Shown: positions 48,488 to 57,300 of the stretch, one piece after another
How positions within the stretch are numbered: position 1 is the first letter of the stretch
Layout: each line of letters starts with the position of its first letter
NCBI RefSeq assembly: GCF_023715105.1
Contig: NZ_JAMBNO010000007.1
Span: 1-64,000, forward strand
DNA: 64,000 nt
Origin: Hydrogenophaga intermedia
GTDB lineage: Bacteria; Pseudomonadota; Gammaproteobacteria; Burkholderiales; Burkholderiaceae_C
Direction: 5' to 3'
Position numbers and translations under genes: made by a program
The notes under the pieces: generated by a model
What the model was told of the DNA's origin: nothing
Database searches by the model: none
Seen by the model: the letters and a program-made list of their open reading frames with translations, nothing else

Positions 48488-50185
48488 ATGGAAAACGCGC
48501 TGTCAGCGCCGCCCAGCATGCTCACAGCCCCGACCTGGCCGGACGAGGCTTCGTTGGCCGCATTCCGCGCCTGGCTTCAAGGGGTGCCGACCCGCGCCGC
48601 GGTGGATCGCTATTTGCCTGATCGCCGGACTGCCGGCGCATCGGCGCGCTCCGTGATCGGGCGGGTGAAGCGCCAGCTCGTGGCCTTCGCGACGAGCCGT
48701 GCGCAGGCGGAACTGGCTTCCACACTCGCGGCGGCCAGTCCATCGGATCGGAAACTCGCCAGGGCAGCGACAGCCGCCATCGAGACGCTGCGAGGGATGC
48801 CGCGGCCGCAGCCCCTCATCGGCGACGCCGTCGAGCGCTGGCTACCCGTGCGGCTCGTGGACGTACTGCACGCGGCGGGCATTCGCACGCTGGCCGACCT
48901 GACCCTGCGCGTGCCCAGGCGCCGGCGCTGGTGGGCCGGCATCGCGGGGCTCGGGCCGGCCGGCGCCCGCCACATCGAGGCATTCTTTGCCCAACATCCT
49001 GCGCTCACCGAACGCGCTCGCGCGCTGATCACAGTGAACCAGGCGCAGGAACTGATCCCCTGGGAGCGACTGGTCGTCCCCGACGACGTCGATGGCTCAC
49101 GGGGTACCTTCCGAGCGCCGCAAGCCAGCTGTGCGCTCGACGCCAGCAACGATTACCAGGCCGTGAACGCCTGGCTGTCGCTGCACGAGTCGGCGGCGAC
49201 CCAGCGGGCCTACCGCAAGGAAGCCGAACGGCTGATCCTGTGGGCGATCGTCGAGCGAGGGCGGGCCCTTTCATCGCTGACCACCGAGGACGCCATTGCC
49301 TACCGCGCCTTCCTGCGTCACCCGGGCCCTCGCGCGCGCTGGGTCGGCGCACCACAGCCGCGGTTGTCGCCCGCGTGGCGCCCCTTCGCGGGAGAGCTCT
49401 CGGCGCGCTCCGCGGCTTACGCGCTGTCGGTACTCAACGCCCTGTACCGCTGGCTCATCGAGCAGCGCTACGTGCTGGCCAACCCTTTCGCCGGCGTCAA
49501 GGTGCGAGGGAGCCGGCCGGCGCAGCTCGACACGTCACACGCGTTCACCGAGCACGAGTGGAAGCTCCTCCGGGTCGTCGCCGACGGCCTGGAATGGTCC
49601 TACGGCTGGAGCGAGCCGGCAGCGCAGCGGCTGCGTTTCATGCTGGACTTCGCATACGCCACGGGCCTGCGAATCAGCGAACTCGTGGGCGCACGACTCG
49701 GCGCGGTCGACTCGGACGCACACGGCGACACGTGGATCGGGGTCGTCGGCAAGGGACACAAGGCCGGCAAGGTCGTGCTCCCGCCGCTGGCCCGGGCCGC
49801 CCTTGATCGCTACCTCGTTCAACGGGGGCTGCCCGTGACGCCTTCGAAGTGGCGTCCATCGACCCCGCTGATTGGCAGCCTTGGAGAGGATGGAAGTGGG
49901 ATCTCCTCGTGGCGGCTATGGCGAGTGATGAAGCGGTTCTTCGCCACGGCGGCCGAAGTCGTGGAGGAAGCCACCCCGGCCCTTGCCGAGAAGTTGCGCC
50001 TGGCCACGCCGCACTGGACGAGGCACACGCATGCCACCCACCTGCTCGAAGGCGGCGCCGAGCTGACCACGGTGCGCGACAACCTGCGGCACGCCTCGCT
50101 CGCCACGACCTCGATGTACCTGCACACCGACGATGCCCGACGGGCCAAGCAGGTGGCTGATCGGTTCGCGGTGCCGCGTTCGTAG
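48488..50185 (+). CDS. Tyrosine-type site-specific recombinase with DUF3701-like N-terminus
   Basis: A 565-residue recombinase. The first 160 residues resemble the DUF3701 region found in front of phage-integrase domains in proteobacterial mobile elements. A SAM-like core-binding domain (about 220-330) follows, and then the catalytic domain with Arg in YATGLRISELVGARLG, the His-x-x-Arg motif in PHWTRHTHATHLLEGG, and nucleophile Tyr in ATTSMYLHTDDA. All catalytic residues are present. As the only recombinase in the transposon besides TnpA it is the best candidate for cointegrate resolvase. Confidence 0.9.
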   Translation: MENALSAPPSMLTAPTWPDEASLAAFRAWLQGVPTRAAVDRYLPDRRTAGASARSVIGRVKRQLVAFATSRAQAELASTLAAASPSDRKLARAATAAIETLRGMPRPQPLIGDAVERWLPVRLVDVLHAAGIRTLADLTLRVPRRRRWWAGIAGLGPAGARHIEAFFAQHPALTERARALITVNQAQELIPWERLVVPDDVDGSRGTFRAPQASCALDASNDYQAVNAWLSLHESAATQRAYRKEAERLILWAIVERGRALSSLTTEDAIAYRAFLRHPGPRARWVGAPQPRLSPAWRPFAGELSARSAAYALSVLNALYRWLIEQRYVLANPFAGVKVRGSRPAQLDTSHAFTEHEWKLLRVVADGLEWSYGWSEPAAQRLRFMLDFAYATGLRISELVGARLGAVDSDAHGDTWIGVVGKGHKAGKVVLPPLARAALDRYLVQRGLPVTPSKWRPSTPLIGSLGEDGSGISSWRLWRVMKRFFATAAEVVEEATPALAEKLRLATPHWTRHTHATHLLEGGAELTTVRDNLRHASLATTSMYLHTDDARRAKQVADRFAVPRS

Positions 50186-50223
50186 CCTAAAGTTGTCTCG
50201 CCTACACGCACACCGCATCACCC

Positions 50224-50808
50224 ATGCAGCCAATCACCTGCGACGCCTGCCGTCAGCCCGCGCTCAGCCACGATGTCGTGAACTACGGGTCGACGGAGGG
50301 CGGCTACCGGCAGCTTTGCGGCCGATGCTTCAACGAGGCCGCCGCCAGCCGCCTCGGTCTGCATGGGTTTGAGCACGTGGTCTTCGAGCCCGTGCGCATG
50401 ATCGACGGGCGTGGCGTCGAGCACGAGTTCCGGTTTCGCACCCGACTGTTCGGGCCCGGTATGGCGATCGACGCGTTCGAGCTGCGCGATGGCTGCCCGG
50501 CCGGGTATCGGTTTCAGGTGATCGGCGAGCCTGACGACGACCCTCTGGAGTTGCTGGGCAAGCTCATTGGCAAGATGCGCCGGGCCCTGGCTCTCACGCA
50601 TCTTGAGGACACCGACCACGGGCCGCAGGTGAACGATCGCCTGATCCTGCGCGGCACCGTCGACAGCGATCCCGACGAGGACCACCGAGTGCCGATGGTC
50701 GTCATCGATGGTCGCGAGATCTCCTGGGACGAACTCGGCCGCATGGTGGCGGCCTTCGAGGGCTGGCAGTTCAAGCTGGAGTTTCGCGACCGAAGCGACG
50801 AGGTCTGA
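50224..50808 (+). CDS. Unknown protein with N-terminal zinc-ribbon-like motif
   Basis: A 194-residue soluble protein. The N-terminus has CDACRQPALS and later QLCGRCFNEAAA, a CxxC...CxxC pair suited to zinc. The rest contains a segment FEHVVFEPVRMIDGRGVEHE that resembles an uncharacterised conserved domain. It is the last gene of the transposon, 38 bases after the recombinase on the same strand, and may serve recombination or be passenger DNA. I do not recognise a named family with confidence. Confidence 0.6.
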   Translation: MQPITCDACRQPALSHDVVNYGSTEGGYRQLCGRCFNEAAASRLGLHGFEHVVFEPVRMIDGRGVEHEFRFRTRLFGPGMAIDAFELRDGCPAGYRFQVIGEPDDDPLELLGKLIGKMRRALALTHLEDTDHGPQVNDRLILRGTVDSDPDEDHRVPMVVIDGREISWDELGRMVAAFEGWQFKLEFRDRSDEV

Positions 50809-50861
50809 CCCGGCAGATCGCGGGAAACCGCAGGGTGCGGCCTCATAGGGTGCCTGGGACG

Positions 50862-50884
50862 AAGCGCACCAATCTGCACGAAAA
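50862..50884 (-). repeat. Partial third copy of the transposon end repeat
   Basis: 23 bases, AAGCGCACCAATCTGCACGAAAA on the plus strand in two parts, correspond to the inner portion of the right terminal repeat, in the same orientation, 61 bases inside the full repeat. The outer GGGG part is missing. It may be the scar of an earlier end or an additional transposase binding site. Confidence 0.75.
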
Positions 50885-50944
50885 ATGCGAAGCGCCCGAA
50901 AGTGCGGGAAACGTAAGTGCTTGTCGTGCAACGGGTTTTCGGAG

Positions 50945-50982
50945 CAAAGCGCACCAATCTGCACGAAAAGTACGACTACCCC
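50945..50982 (-). repeat. Right 38-bp terminal inverted repeat of the Tn3-family transposon
   Basis: Read inward on the minus strand from 50982 it begins GGGGTAGTCGTACTTTTCGT and ends GTGCGCTTTG, matching the left repeat at 36 of 38 positions. The lplT stop codon is only 17 bases to the right, so the insertion left that gene intact. Confidence 0.9.
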
Positions 50983-50999
50983 GGCGGGGGTGTTCCAGG

Positions 51000-52271
51000 T
51001 TACCCATGTAAATCGTCGCGGCGCGCGATCTCCAGCAGCCGTTCCAGCTCATGCGGATGGTTGCGCTCGTTGCGCTGGTGCCAGTGCCGGATCAGCGCCA
51101 TCGTGCCGGCCACCAGCAAGCCGAAGGCGGTGATGGCCGCGAAGGCGGACAGGCCCATGCCGGTGGAGAAGCTGTAGAAGGCGCCCAGGCCCAGGATGCA
51201 GGCCTGCTCGTTGAAGTTCTGCACCGCAATGGAGCGCCCGGCGCCCATGAGGTTGTGGCCGCGGTGCTGCAGCAGCGCGTTCATCGGCACCACCAGAAAG
51301 CCGCCCAGCGCGCCCAGCAGCACCAGGAAGGGCGCGGCCACCCAGACGTTGTCGATGAAGTTCATGAGCACCACCAGCAGGCCCATGCCGATGCCCAGCG
51401 GGATCACGCGGGTGGCCTGATCGAGCTTCATGCGCACCGAGGCCACCACCGCACCCACCGCGGTGCCCAGCGCCACCACGCCCACCAGCGCCGATGCTTG
51501 CGTGGTGCTGTAGCCCAGTGCGGCCGCGGCCCAGGCCAGCACGATGTAGCGCAGATTGCCGCTCACACCCCAGAACAGCGTGGTGGTGGCCAGGGAAATC
51601 TGGCCCAGGTGATCGCGCCACAAACGCATGTTGCAGGTCCAGAAGTCGGGCAGCAGCACCAGCAGGTTGCGCGGCATGGGGCGCGGCGTCACGCCGGTGA
51701 GCGGAATGCGCAGGTTGAAGCCCGCGGCCAGGGCGTACACGCCCACCAGCAGCGCGATCGCGGCCAGCGGCGGGCTGTCCAGGCCGGGAATGTCCAGCGA
51801 CAGCAGCAGCGGTGCAATCGCCGGGCCCACGAGCTGGCCGCCCAGCAGCACGCCCAGGATGATGGAGGCGATGGTGAGGCCTTCGATCCAGCCGTTGGCC
51901 TTGACCAGCTGCGACGGCGGCAGCAGCTCGGTGAGGATCCCGTATTTGGCCGGCGAGTAGGCCGCCGCACCCAGGCCCACCAGGGTGTAAGCCAGCAGCG
52001 GGTGCACGCCGGTGAGCATGAGCACGCAGCCCACCACCTTGATGGCGTTGCTGATGAACATGACCTGGCCTTTGGGCCGCGCGTCGGCAAAAGCGCCCAC
52101 GAAGGGCGCCAGCAGCACATAAAACAGGGCAAACATGGGCACCAGCGCCGCGCTCTGCCATTCGGGCGCGCCACGGTGGCGCAGCAGCTCGATGGCGGCC
52201 ACGAACAGCGCGTTGTCAGCCAGCGAGCTGAAGAACTGCGCCGTCATGATGGTGTAGAAGCCGCGCTTCAT
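51000..52271 (-). CDS. lplT: Lysophospholipid transporter LplT
   Basis: A 423-residue major-facilitator protein with about twelve transmembrane segments. LplT flips lysophospholipids inward across the inner membrane for re-acylation. Characteristic stretches are the start MKRGFYTIMTAQFFSSLADN, AAAYSPAKYGILTELLPPSQ and LLVVLMNFIDNVWVAAPFLV. The ATG at 52271 is used; the frame reaching 52400 overlaps the alr control region. Divergent from alr. The aas acyltransferase is not fused to it or adjacent, unlike in enterobacteria. Confidence 0.92.
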   Translation of the reverse strand: MKRGFYTIMTAQFFSSLADNALFVAAIELLRHRGAPEWQSAALVPMFALFYVLLAPFVGAFADARPKGQVMFISNAIKVVGCVLMLTGVHPLLAYTLVGLGAAAYSPAKYGILTELLPPSQLVKANGWIEGLTIASIILGVLLGGQLVGPAIAPLLLSLDIPGLDSPPLAAIALLVGVYALAAGFNLRIPLTGVTPRPMPRNLLVLLPDFWTCNMRLWRDHLGQISLATTTLFWGVSGNLRYIVLAWAAAALGYSTTQASALVGVVALGTAVGAVVASVRMKLDQATRVIPLGIGMGLLVVLMNFIDNVWVAAPFLVLLGALGGFLVVPMNALLQHRGHNLMGAGRSIAVQNFNEQACILGLGAFYSFSTGMGLSAFAAITAFGLLVAGTMALIRHWHQRNERNHPHELERLLEIARRDDLHG

Positions 52272-52461
52272 CGCGATGAATCGGAGTGCTGGATGGCCAG
52301 GATGAAGCGCCTCGGCGACGGATGTTCCCGACTCTTTGTGCGACAGTCCGTGCCTTGTCTCCGGTCGGGTGGCGCGGGTTATAGCACGGTGTTTGAACAC
52401 CGTCGGGTGTATGCCAGCCCGTTGCTCGGCCGGGTTTGCGCCCCTTGACTTTTCTCACGCC

Positions 52462-53574
52462 ATGCCCCGCCCCATCCTGGCCACCGTGCACACCGGCGCC
52501 TTGCGTCACAACTTGCAGGTCGCGCGCGAGCGCGCGCCCGATTCGCGCGTGTGGGCCGTGGTCAAGGCCGATGCCTACGGCCACGGCATCGAGCGCGCGT
52601 TCGACGGCCTGCGCAGCGCCGACGGCTTTGCACTGCTCGACCTTGCCGAGGCTCAGCGTCTGCGCGCGCTCGACTGGCGCGGCCCCATCCTGCTGCTGGA
52701 AGGCGTGTTCGAGGCGCGCGATCTGGAGCTGTGCTCGCGCCTGGGCCTGTGGCACACGGTGCATTGCAGCGAGCAGATCGACTGGCTGGCAGCGCACAAG
52801 ACGCAGCAGCCGCACAAGGTGTTCTTGAAGCTCAACAGCGGCATGAACCGCCTGGGATTCACGCTGGCGGCCTACCGCGCGGCCTGGGCGCGCCTCAACG
52901 CGCTGCCGCAAGTCGACGAGATCGCGCACATGACGCACTTCAGCGACGCCGACGGCGCGCGCGGCATCGCGCACCAGGTGGCGCTGTTCGAGCAAGCCAC
53001 CGAGGACCTGCCAGGCGAGCGCACGCTGGCCAACAGCGCGGCCATCCTGCGTCACGCCCGTGGTGCCTTGCGCGGTGCCTCCTCGCTCGCAGCCGACTGG
53101 GTGCGCGAGGGCATCGCGCTCTATGGCAGCGCGCCCGACTTCCCCGAGCACAGCGCCGCGCACTGGGGCCTGCAGCCCACCATGACGCTGGCCACGCGCG
53201 TGATCGGCGTGCAGCAGCTGCAGCCCGGCGACACCGTGGGTTACGGCTCCACCTTCACCGCGCCCGCGCCCATGCGCATCGGCGTCATCGCTTGCGGCTA
53301 CGCCGACGGCTACCCGCGCCACGCGCCGTCCGGCACACCGGTGCTGGTGGACGGCGTGCGCACCACCACGCTGGGCCGCGTCAGCATGGACATGATTACC
53401 GTCGACCTCACGCCCGTGCCCGACGCCGGCATCGGCAGCGAGGCCGTGCTCTGGGGCCGTGCCGCCAAAGGCACCGTGCTCCCGGTGGACGAGGTCGCCC
53501 ACGCGGCCGGCACCATCGCCTACGAGCCCTTGTGCGCTGTCGCGCCGCGCGTGCGCTTCGAGGTGGCGGCATGA
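52462..53574 (+). CDS. alr: Alanine racemase
   Basis: A 370-residue pyridoxal-phosphate enzyme that makes D-alanine for peptidoglycan. The PLP-lysine is in [18 protein letters not shown], the first barrel domain contains [13 protein letters not shown], and the C-terminal domain carries the catalytic Tyr in [13 protein letters not shown] and the [11 protein letters not shown] motif. Start ATG 52462 gives [18 protein letters not shown], where the family begins. The stop overlaps the next gene by ATGA. Confidence 0.96.
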   Translation: MPRPILATVHTGALRHNLQVARERAPDSRVWAVVKADAYGHGIERAFDGLRSADGFALLDLAEAQRLRALDWRGPILLLEGVFEARDLELCSRLGLWHTVHCSEQIDWLAAHKTQQPHKVFLKLNSGMNRLGFTLAAYRAAWARLNALPQVDEIAHMTHFSDADGARGIAHQVALFEQATEDLPGERTLANSAAILRHARGALRGASSLAADWVREGIALYGSAPDFPEHSAAHWGLQPTMTLATRVIGVQQLQPGDTVGYGSTFTAPAPMRIGVIACGYADGYPRHAPSGTPVLVDGVRTTTLGRVSMDMITVDLTPVPDAGIGSEAVLWGRAAKGTVLPVDEVAHAAGTIAYEPLCAVAPRVRFEVAA

Positions 53575-54623
53575 GCGCAGCGAACAGCACGCCCGGCGAT
53601 AGCCCGCTGCGCCACCTGGGGCCGGCCTGGTTCTCCATCGTCATGGGCCTGTGCGGGCTCTCGCTCGCCTGGCACCGCGCGGCGGTATCGCTCGGGCCCG
53701 CGGCGCACGCCTTCGCGCTCGGTGTGGGCGTGCTCGCGGCGGCCGTGTTCACCGTGCTCGTGCTGGGTGGCCTGCTGCGCTGGTTGCGCCATGCCGACGC
53801 GGTGCGCGAGGACCTGCGCCACCCTGTGCGCCATGCCTTCTTCGCTGCAGTGCCTGTGTCGCTGATGTTGCTGGCCACGGTGGGCGTGAGCTTCGACGCG
53901 CCGCGTCCGCTGTGGTCGGTCCTTTGGGCGCTGGCTTGCGTGCTGCAGCTCGGCGTCACGGCCTGGGTGCTGGGCCGCTGGCTCGGCAGCCGCGACGCCA
54001 CGCCCGGTGCGCTGTGGTCCGGCGTCACACCGGTGCTGTTCATTCCGGTGGTGGGCAACGTGGTGGCGCCGCTCGCCGGCGCGCCGCTGGGGCACGCTGC
54101 GTGGTCGGTCGCACAGCTTGGCATCGGCGTGTTCTTCTGGCCGGTGGTGCTCACCCTGGTGCTGGTGCGCCGGCTCTCGCACAGCCCGCTGCCGCCGCGG
54201 CTGCTGCCGTCGTGGTGCATCCTGCTCGCGCCGCCGGCCGTGGTGTCGCTGGCGCTGCTGCAACTGGGCGCGCCGCAGCCTGCGGTGCTGGGCGTGTGGG
54301 GCGTGTGGGGCGTGGGCGCCTTCACGCTGCTGTGGTTGATTCCGTTGGCGCCGCGCCTGCGCGAGGTGCCGTTCGGCCTGCCGTGGTGGGCCCTGTCGTT
54401 CCCGCTGGCGGCCTTCACCACGCTCACGCTGCGCCTGGCACAGTCACTGCCCGAGCCGGGCGCCATGGGCCTGCTCGCCTGGGCGCTGCTGGCGCTCGCC
54501 ACCGGGGTGATCGGCGGCTTGTGCGCGGCCACCGTGCGCGGCCTGTGGCGCGGCGAGCTGCTGGTGCCCGAGCCGGTGCCGCCGGCCGCCGCAGCCGCCC
54601 AGGCTGCCCGTTCCACCCCTTGA
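53571..54623 (+). CDS. SLAC1/TehA (TDT) family anion-channel-like transporter
   Basis: A 350-residue membrane protein with ten hydrophobic segments, opening with [20 protein letters not shown], the TDT/SLAC1 family start. Members include TehA (tellurite resistance) and plant SLAC1 anion channels. The gating Phe of the pore was not identified with certainty. It overlaps alr by four bases, which suggests one transcript, although no functional link is evident. The C-terminus is Ala/Pro-rich. Confidence 0.83.
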   Translation: MSAANSTPGDSPLRHLGPAWFSIVMGLCGLSLAWHRAAVSLGPAAHAFALGVGVLAAAVFTVLVLGGLLRWLRHADAVREDLRHPVRHAFFAAVPVSLMLLATVGVSFDAPRPLWSVLWALACVLQLGVTAWVLGRWLGSRDATPGALWSGVTPVLFIPVVGNVVAPLAGAPLGHAAWSVAQLGIGVFFWPVVLTLVLVRRLSHSPLPPRLLPSWCILLAPPAVVSLALLQLGAPQPAVLGVWGVWGVGAFTLLWLIPLAPRLREVPFGLPWWALSFPLAAFTTLTLRLAQSLPEPGAMGLLAWALLALATGVIGGLCAATVRGLWRGELLVPEPVPPAAAAAQAARSTP

Positions 54624-54639
54624 TGCCCGTTCGCTGCCC

Positions 54640-55377
54640 ATGAACCCAGCCGCCCCCGTCGAGATCGTCCGCGCCTTCGCGCCCACCGGCCGCCTGCGCG
54701 CGTCCATCAACACCGGCAACCCCATTCTTGCGGCGCCCGACGCCGCCGAAGGCGCCCGCGGTGTGTCGGTGGACCTGGCACGCGCCTTCGCCGAACGCCT
54801 GGGCGTGCCGCTGGCGCTGGTGGTATTCGACACCGCGGGCAAATCGGTGGACGCGGTGACGCAGGAACAGGCCGACATCGGCTTCTTCGCCATCGATCCC
54901 AAGCGCGGCGAAGGCATCCACTTCACCGGGCCTTACGTGCTGATCGAAGGTTGTTACGCGGTGCGCAACGATTCGCCGATCAGCGCTGGCGATCAGGTGG
55001 ATCAGGCCGCGCACCGCGTGGTGGTGGGCCAGGGCAGCGCGTACGACCTGTTCCTGAGCCGCGAACTGCGCCACGCGCAGATCCTGCGCGCACCGAGCTC
55101 ACCCGCGGTGGTGGACTTCTTCCTACAGCACAACGCCGACGTGGCCGCCGGCGTGAAGCAGCAGCTCCAGGCCGATGCCGAACGCCGGGGCGGCCTGCGC
55201 CTGCTGCCCGGCCATTTCATGGTGATCCGCCAGGCCATGGGTTGCCCGCGTGGGCGCGGCGAGGCCGCGGCGCGTTACCTCACCGACTTCGTGGAAGAGA
55301 TGAAAGCCAGCGGTTTCGTGGCCGCCGCGTTGCAGCGCCACGGCATCGCCGGTGCGGCGGTGGCGCCAGCGGGTTGA
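54640..55377 (+). CDS. Periplasmic-binding-protein-like (amino-acid type) protein without signal peptide
   Basis: A 245-residue type II periplasmic-binding-fold protein: LRASINTGNPILAAPDAAEG, GVSVDLARAFAERLGV and DIGFFAIDPKRGEGIHFTGP match the SBP_bac_3 family. No export signal is present (start MNPAAPVEIVRAFAPTGRL), so it probably acts in the cytoplasm, as an enzyme-like or sensory relative of ABC-transporter binding proteins. No permease or ATPase genes adjoin it. Confidence 0.8.
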   Translation: MNPAAPVEIVRAFAPTGRLRASINTGNPILAAPDAAEGARGVSVDLARAFAERLGVPLALVVFDTAGKSVDAVTQEQADIGFFAIDPKRGEGIHFTGPYVLIEGCYAVRNDSPISAGDQVDQAAHRVVVGQGSAYDLFLSRELRHAQILRAPSSPAVVDFFLQHNADVAAGVKQQLQADAERRGGLRLLPGHFMVIRQAMGCPRGRGEAAARYLTDFVEEMKASGFVAAALQRHGIAGAAVAPAG

Positions 55378-55390
55378 TGAAGCGCCCGCC

Positions 55391-56929
55391 TCAGCGTCCC
55401 GGCGCGCATTCGGCGAAGCCGTAGCGTTCGCAGAACGGGTTGCCGAGCACGGGCAGCCAGCGCGGGATGTCGTGAAAATCGCGCGCCACTGCGGCAAGCA
55501 CCCGCTCCCGGTAGGGCGCGAAGCGGAAACCCTCGCCATCGACGTACCAGAACTCGGCGCCATCCACCGTGAAGGCGCGCTTGCTCACGCGCTCGAAGTA
55601 GGGCGTGTAGGCCGCAAGGTCGGGTTCGTCGTAGTGGAAGACGCGGATCGGCCGGCCGTCGTAGGTGCGGAAGTCGATGATCTGGTCGTCCTGCCGTGCA
55701 TGGTGGCGCCCCGGGCCGAACACCGGCACGTAGCGGCCGTAACGGTACGCCAGCATGGCCGCCGGGTTGTAGGCCTGGGCCATCAACGTGCCGTTGGCGG
55801 GCAGCCCGTCGCGCAACGCGGCCACCACGGCGGCGTTCTCGCGCAGGAACACCGCGCGATCGGCCCATTTGGTGTGGGCAAACCAGCCCAGCGGCGCGAG
55901 CATCAGGCCCAGCACCAGCACCAGGTGCGGCAGCGACAGGGCTGCCGTGTAGCCCAGCAGGCGGCGCAGCGGACGCACATCGGTGCGAAGGCCGGCCCAC
56001 ACCACGAACACCGGCACGAAGCCCAGCACCCAGTGCAGGCCGACTGTGCGCCGCGTGGCCAGCAGTGCAAACACCACGAACGGGAACAGCCACAGCACCG
56101 CCAACGTGGTGCGCGTGGTGGTGCTCACCTCGGCAGGGGCGCGCGAGCGCGCGGCGCGCCACAGCCACCAGGGCGTGATGAGGTACAGCGCCATCGCCAC
56201 ATAGGTCAGCCAGGTCTCGAGCGACCACTGCGCCGCTTCGTTGCGGTTGAAGACGTTGAACATCACGTGGCTCCAGCCGTGCGTGGCGTTCAGGTAGAGG
56301 TTGGCGGCGATGGCCGGCAGTGCGGTGATGAACACCACGAACGGTGCCCACCAGCGCTCGCGCCGCCAGCCCCAGGCGTGGGCCGCGTAGGCAAAACCCA
56401 GCAGCGCCGCGAAATACTTGCTGAAGAAGGCCGTGCCCAGGAACGCGCCGCACAGCAGGTACCAGCCCACGCCGCGCTCGCTGGTATCCGCCCGCAGGTA
56501 GGCCCAGAACGACAGCGCCATGAACAGGATCAGCAGCGTGTCGGTGGTGACGAGCACGAACAGCCAGCTCCAAGGCATCGCCAGGTACACCGCGCCGGCC
56601 AGCCAGGCCTGTGCCTCGCGTGCCTCGGGCAGCAAGCGGCGCAGCAGGTCCACCACCAGCAGCGCGATCGCGCTCGTGACCAGCAGCGTCACGCTGCGCA
56701 GCACGATGGGTGCGTCGCTCACCGCGTGCAGCACGGCCAGCAGCCAGCCCACCAGGGGCGGGTGGTCCGAGTAGTGCCAGGCCGGGTGCATGCCCCACTG
56801 GTGGAACAGCGCCTCGTCGCCGGTGAAGGGAAACGTGGCCGCCAGCAGCAGCTTGAGGGCCAGCGTGCCGGCGAAGACCCACCAGAACAGACGGCGTGCG
56901 GCCGCCAGGGAATGGTCGTCGGCCTTCAT
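55391..56929 (-). CDS. GT-C glycosyltransferase (ArnT/PMT family)
   Basis: A 512-residue membrane protein with many helices. The early catalytic loop FTGDEALFHQWGMHPAWHYS has the acidic residue expected of GT-C enzymes, and HPPLVGWLLAVLHAV follows, as in ArnT and dolichol-phosphate mannosyltransferases. Such enzymes transfer a sugar from a polyprenyl-phosphate donor outside the inner membrane. The C-terminal 150 residues form a periplasmic domain. It overlaps the SMR-like gene by four bases, and together with the UbiA gene forms a probable three-step pathway. Confidence 0.85.
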   Translation of the reverse strand: MKADDHSLAAARRLFWWVFAGTLALKLLLAATFPFTGDEALFHQWGMHPAWHYSDHPPLVGWLLAVLHAVSDAPIVLRSVTLLVTSAIALLVVDLLRRLLPEAREAQAWLAGAVYLAMPWSWLFVLVTTDTLLILFMALSFWAYLRADTSERGVGWYLLCGAFLGTAFFSKYFAALLGFAYAAHAWGWRRERWWAPFVVFITALPAIAANLYLNATHGWSHVMFNVFNRNEAAQWSLETWLTYVAMALYLITPWWLWRAARSRAPAEVSTTTRTTLAVLWLFPFVVFALLATRRTVGLHWVLGFVPVFVVWAGLRTDVRPLRRLLGYTAALSLPHLVLVLGLMLAPLGWFAHTKWADRAVFLRENAAVVAALRDGLPANGTLMAQAYNPAAMLAYRYGRYVPVFGPGRHHARQDDQIIDFRTYDGRPIRVFHYDEPDLAAYTPYFERVSKRAFTVDGAEFWYVDGEGFRFAPYRERVLAAVARDFHDIPRWLPVLGNPFCERYGFAECAPGR

Positions 56930-57300
56930 GCGCGCACGTCCAGCGCCAGCAGGCTCACGCCGATGACGATGAGCGTGCAGCCCGCCACGCGCAACCAGGA
57001 AAACGGCTCGCCGAGCCACACGATGCCCAGGCCCACGGTGACCACGAAGCCCAGGCTCACGAGCGGATAGGCCAGCGATACGTCCAGCCGCGACAGCACC
57101 CACAGCCACAACACGGCGCTCGCACCGTAGAGAAACAGACCGAGCCACACCAGCGGGCTGGTGAATGCCTGCAGGTAGGTGCCAGCGACGTCGGCATGAG
57201 CGCCACCGGGGGCCAGGCCGCGCTTCATGGCCAGCTGCGCGGCCGAGGACAGCAGCACACAGAACACGGCAAGCACCAGGGCGATGGTTTTCATGGGCAT
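56926..57300 (-). CDS. SMR/EamA-like four-helix protein, probable lipid-linked sugar flippase
   Basis: A 124-residue membrane protein with four helices: IALVLAVFCVLLSSAAQLAM, VWLGLFLYGASAVLWLWVLS, LAYPLVSLGFVVTVGLGIVW and VAGCTLIVIGVSLLALDV. The pattern matches ArnE/ArnF and other SMR-type flippases. In this operon it could flip a polyprenyl-phosphate sugar across the membrane. The first ATG of MPMKTIAL is used; it overlaps the UbiA gene stop. Confidence 0.8.
   Translation of the reverse strand: MPMKTIALVLAVFCVLLSSAAQLAMKRGLAPGGAHADVAGTYLQAFTSPLVWLGLFLYGASAVLWLWVLSRLDVSLAYPLVSLGFVVTVGLGIVWLGEPFSWLRVAGCTLIVIGVSLLALDVRA

Noticed and set aside
55352..57070. 572-residue plus-strand frame over the GT-C gene
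   Set aside because: Antisense shadow; rich in His, Gln and Arg, with no start signal. The minus-strand genes overlap each other by four bases, as real operons do.
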